From positions 13,226-20,166 of the forward strand of contig JAMCZD010000061.1 in NCBI GenBank assembly GCA_023473405.1: a DNA stretch of 6,941 nt, written 5' to 3'. A program made the translations under genes and the position numbers. Source of the stretch: Candidatus Omnitrophota bacterium (GTDB lineage Bacteria > Verrucomicrobiota > Verrucomicrobiia > Limisphaerales > UBA1319). Positions 5,192 to 6,941 of the stretch are shown in pieces. Each line of letters begins with the position of its first letter. The stretch's first letter is position 1. The notes below the pieces were generated by a model. That model was not told where the DNA came from, ran no database searches, and saw nothing but the letters and a program-made list of their open reading frames with translations.

Positions 5192-6941
5192 ATGGCCAGA
5201 CCGAAGGTTAATAACCCAACCGCAACCACCGGCGCAAAAACGCCGCCCCCTCCCGTTGCGGCACCTGACGTTAAGCGCTTATCCCGGAGCTTGCCCAAAG
5301 GCGCCTCCGTCGAGCCCACGTCTCGGTCAACGCCCGCACCGGCACCGGACCCCGTCCCCGGTGGTGCGCCCGAAACACCGGCAACCGGCGCGGAGACCCC
5401 TTCGGCCACCGGCCCGTCCGCCGCGACCGGGTCCCCGGTTTCAGACGGCGCCAAGACCTCAACCGGCCTGGACCTGACCGAAAAGATTCGTGAGCTGGTC
5501 AAGCTGGCCCAGGAACAGGGTTACCTGACTTATAACGACATCAACGACGCCCTGCCTGACAGCGTCGTAACCCCGGAAGAGCTGGATGAGATTTACATCA
5601 AACTCCGGAATCTCGAGGTCGAAATCGTCGATCAGGCCGAGGTCGACCGCGTCAAACAGCCCGAACCCGAGGAGGAGGAAGACAAAACACGCCTGGACAT
5701 CCTCGATGATCCCGTCCGGATGTATCTCAAGCAGATGGGACAGGTCCCGTTGCTGACCCGAGAACAGGAAGTCGAGATTTCCAAACGGATCGAGGACGCC
5801 GAGAACGAGGTCAAGAAGATCATTTACAGCTTCGGTTTTGCCGGAAAAGAACACATTGCCCTGGCCGAGAAACTGATCTCCGAGCCGCCCAAGGAAAGGT
5901 TTGACCGGGTCATTCTGGACAAAAAAATCGAGAGCCGCGACAACCATCTCAAGGCGTTGCGAAAATTGGTCAAAGAGGTGCGCGGCGTTGACCAGCAGGT
6001 CGACGATGCCTACGCGGAGTGGCAAAACGCCGCTTCCAAGGTCAAACGAGACAAGCATTTCGCCGAATTCAAGAAGCGGGACGAAAAACTGCAGCGCACC
6101 TTTCACAAGTTCTATTACAAACAGAAGGTGATCGAGGAAATGGCGCTGGTGGCCGATAATATCCATGACAAGATTCAATTGAGCCTCCGCGCCATCAAAG
6201 AGTTGGAGGCCCAGCGCAAATCGCCCCAGCAGCAAACCATCGTCCAATCCGAGCAGCGCAAGATCAGAGCCCTCGAAGAATTCGTCCGGACCCCATACGA
6301 GCAGTATCTCAAGGCCTACAAACAGCTCCAGCACTTCGCCGCCAAGGCGCTCCAGGCCAAGACCGAGATGGTCGAGGCCAACCTGCGCCTGGTAATCTCG
6401 ATTGCCAAGAAATACACCAATCGCGGTCTCTCGTTTCTCGACCTCATTCAGGAAGGCAACATGGGCCTGATGAAGGCCGTCGAGAAATTCGAATACCGGC
6501 GCGGCTACAAGTTTTCCACGTATGCCACCTGGTGGATTCGCCAGGCCATTACGCGGTCCATCGCCGACCAGGCCCGCACGATCCGCATCCCCGTCCACAT
6601 GATCGAGACCATCAACAAGCTGATGCGGGTCCAAAAACAGCTCGTCCAGGACTTTGGACGCGAAGCTACGCCCGAGGAAATTGCCGATGAAATGCAAATC
6701 CCGGTCGATCGCGTCCGCGCCGTCCTGAAAATGGCGCAACAACCCATCTCGCTGCAATCGCCGGTCGGCGACAGCGAGGACACGAATTTCGGCGATTTCA
6801 TTGAAGACAAGACGGCGGAGAATCCATCCGAAATGACCAGCTACAGTCTGTTGAAAGACAAGCTGGGCGATGTGCTCACCAGCCTCACCGAGCGCGAACG
6901 CAAGGTGCTCGAATTGCGATTCGGCTTGGGCGACGGCTACT
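5192..6941 (+). CDS. rpoD: RNA polymerase primary sigma factor (sigma-70, RpoD), C-terminus cut by window edge
   Basis: This sigma factor directs RNA polymerase to housekeeping promoters. The window shows 583 codons, open without a stop to the right edge. By family comparison only about the last 40-50 residues (most of region 4.2) are missing. A Pro/Ala/Thr/Gly-rich tail (residues 10-90) precedes region 1.1 (LDLTEKIRELVKLAQEQGYL, from 93). An acidic linker (EPEEEEED, 157-164) leads into region 1.2 (DDPVRMYLKQMGQVPLLTREQE, split here as 172-193). A charged, helical non-conserved region spans about 210-385. Region 2 (391-475) is nearly identical in its core to the E. coli protein: NLRLVISIAKKYTNRGLSFLDL, then FSTYATWWIRQAITRSIADQ, with W447, W448, Q451 and T454 for -10 melting and recognition. 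Region 3 with the 3.2 finger SPVGDSEDTNFGDFIED (523-539) and the start of region 4 (LTERERKVLELRFGLGDGY) follow. Region 1.1 and the length argue for a primary rather than an alternative sigma. It is transcribed divergently from nuoB. Confidence 0.97.
   Translation, partial: MARPKVNNPTATTGAKTPPPPVAAPDVKRLSRSLPKGASVEPTSRSTPAPAPDPVPGGAPETPATGAETPSATGPSAATGSPVSDGAKTSTGLDLTEKIRELVKLAQEQGYLTYNDINDALPDSVVTPEELDEIYIKLRNLEVEIVDQAEVDRVKQPEPEEEEDKTRLDILDDPVRMYLKQMGQVPLLTREQEVEISKRIEDAENEVKKIIYSFGFAGKEHIALAEKLISEPPKERFDRVILDKKIESRDNHLKALRKLVKEVRGVDQQVDDAYAEWQNAASKVKRDKHFAEFKKRDEKLQRTFHKFYYKQKVIEEMALVADNIHDKIQLSLRAIKELEAQRKSPQQQTIVQSEQRKIRALEEFVRTPYEQYLKAYKQLQHFAAKALQAKTEMVEANLRLVISIAKKYTNRGLSFLDLIQEGNMGLMKAVEKFEYRRGYKFSTYATWWIRQAITRSIADQARTIRIPVHMIETINKLMRVQKQLVQDFGREATPEEIADEMQIPVDRVRAVLKMAQQPISLQSPVGDSEDTNFGDFIEDKTAENPSEMTSYSLLKDKLGDVLTSLTERERKVLELRFGLGDGY

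Noticed and set aside
5459..6757. 432-codon open frame on the reverse strand opposite rpoD
   Set aside because: Its product is Leu/Phe/Asp/Val-rich without any family motif. It is the antisense of a G+C-rich, codon-biased rpoD frame whose sigma motifs are unmistakable, so it is a shadow.

Overview
This window is a housekeeping region with two divergent blocks, and I see no mobile element, CRISPR array or defence cassette in it. The reverse strand, positions 1 to 5013, carries a respiratory complex I (NADH:quinone oxidoreductase) operon in the order nuoB-nuoC-nuoD-nuoE-nuoF-nuoG. nuoG is cut by the left edge of the window. The forward strand, from 5192 to the right edge, carries nearly all of rpoD, the primary sigma-70 factor. 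The two blocks are separated by a 178-bp divergent intergenic region.

The genes are G+C-rich. The conserved Fe-S, FMN, NADH and quinone-site motifs of complex I are intact. The organism is a Gram-negative-type bacterium with a respiratory chain. The style of the NuoC C-terminus (MWEGCPFFPLRKDFPL), the NuoG N-terminus (PHYCYHPKLPVAGNCRMCLVE) and the sigma factor (DDPVRMYLKQMGQVPLLTR) recalls Verrucomicrobiota or a related PVC-group lineage. This is a judgement from memory of family resemblance and not a search result.

Layout, reading the nuo operon 5' to 3' from right to left: nuoB (5013-4504), nuoC (about 4464-3889), nuoD (3888-2611), nuoE (2614-2063), a 192-bp gap, nuoF (1870-524) and nuoG (508 to beyond the edge). 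Junctions are tight: TGA and ATG abut between nuoC and nuoD, nuoD and nuoE share an ATGA, and 15 nt separate nuoF from nuoG. The exception is the nuoE-nuoF gap, which holds a complete tRNA-Gln(CUG) gene on the opposite strand (1942-2015) with its own plausible promoter. The nuo genes largely lack recognisable Shine-Dalgarno sequences, while rpoD has a clear one.

Functionally, NuoE, NuoF and NuoG form the NADH-oxidising module, with FMN and the N1a, N3, N1b and N5 clusters within the visible part. NuoB, NuoC and NuoD form the connecting module, with cluster N2 and the quinone pocket. The membrane-arm genes (nuoA, H, J-N) are not in the window, and nuoA is missing from its usual place just ahead of nuoB. 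The points most worth checking are the antisense tRNA inside the operon, the absent nuoA, the operator-like repeats over the rpoD promoter, and the lineage-specific N-terminal extensions of RpoD, NuoG and NuoD.
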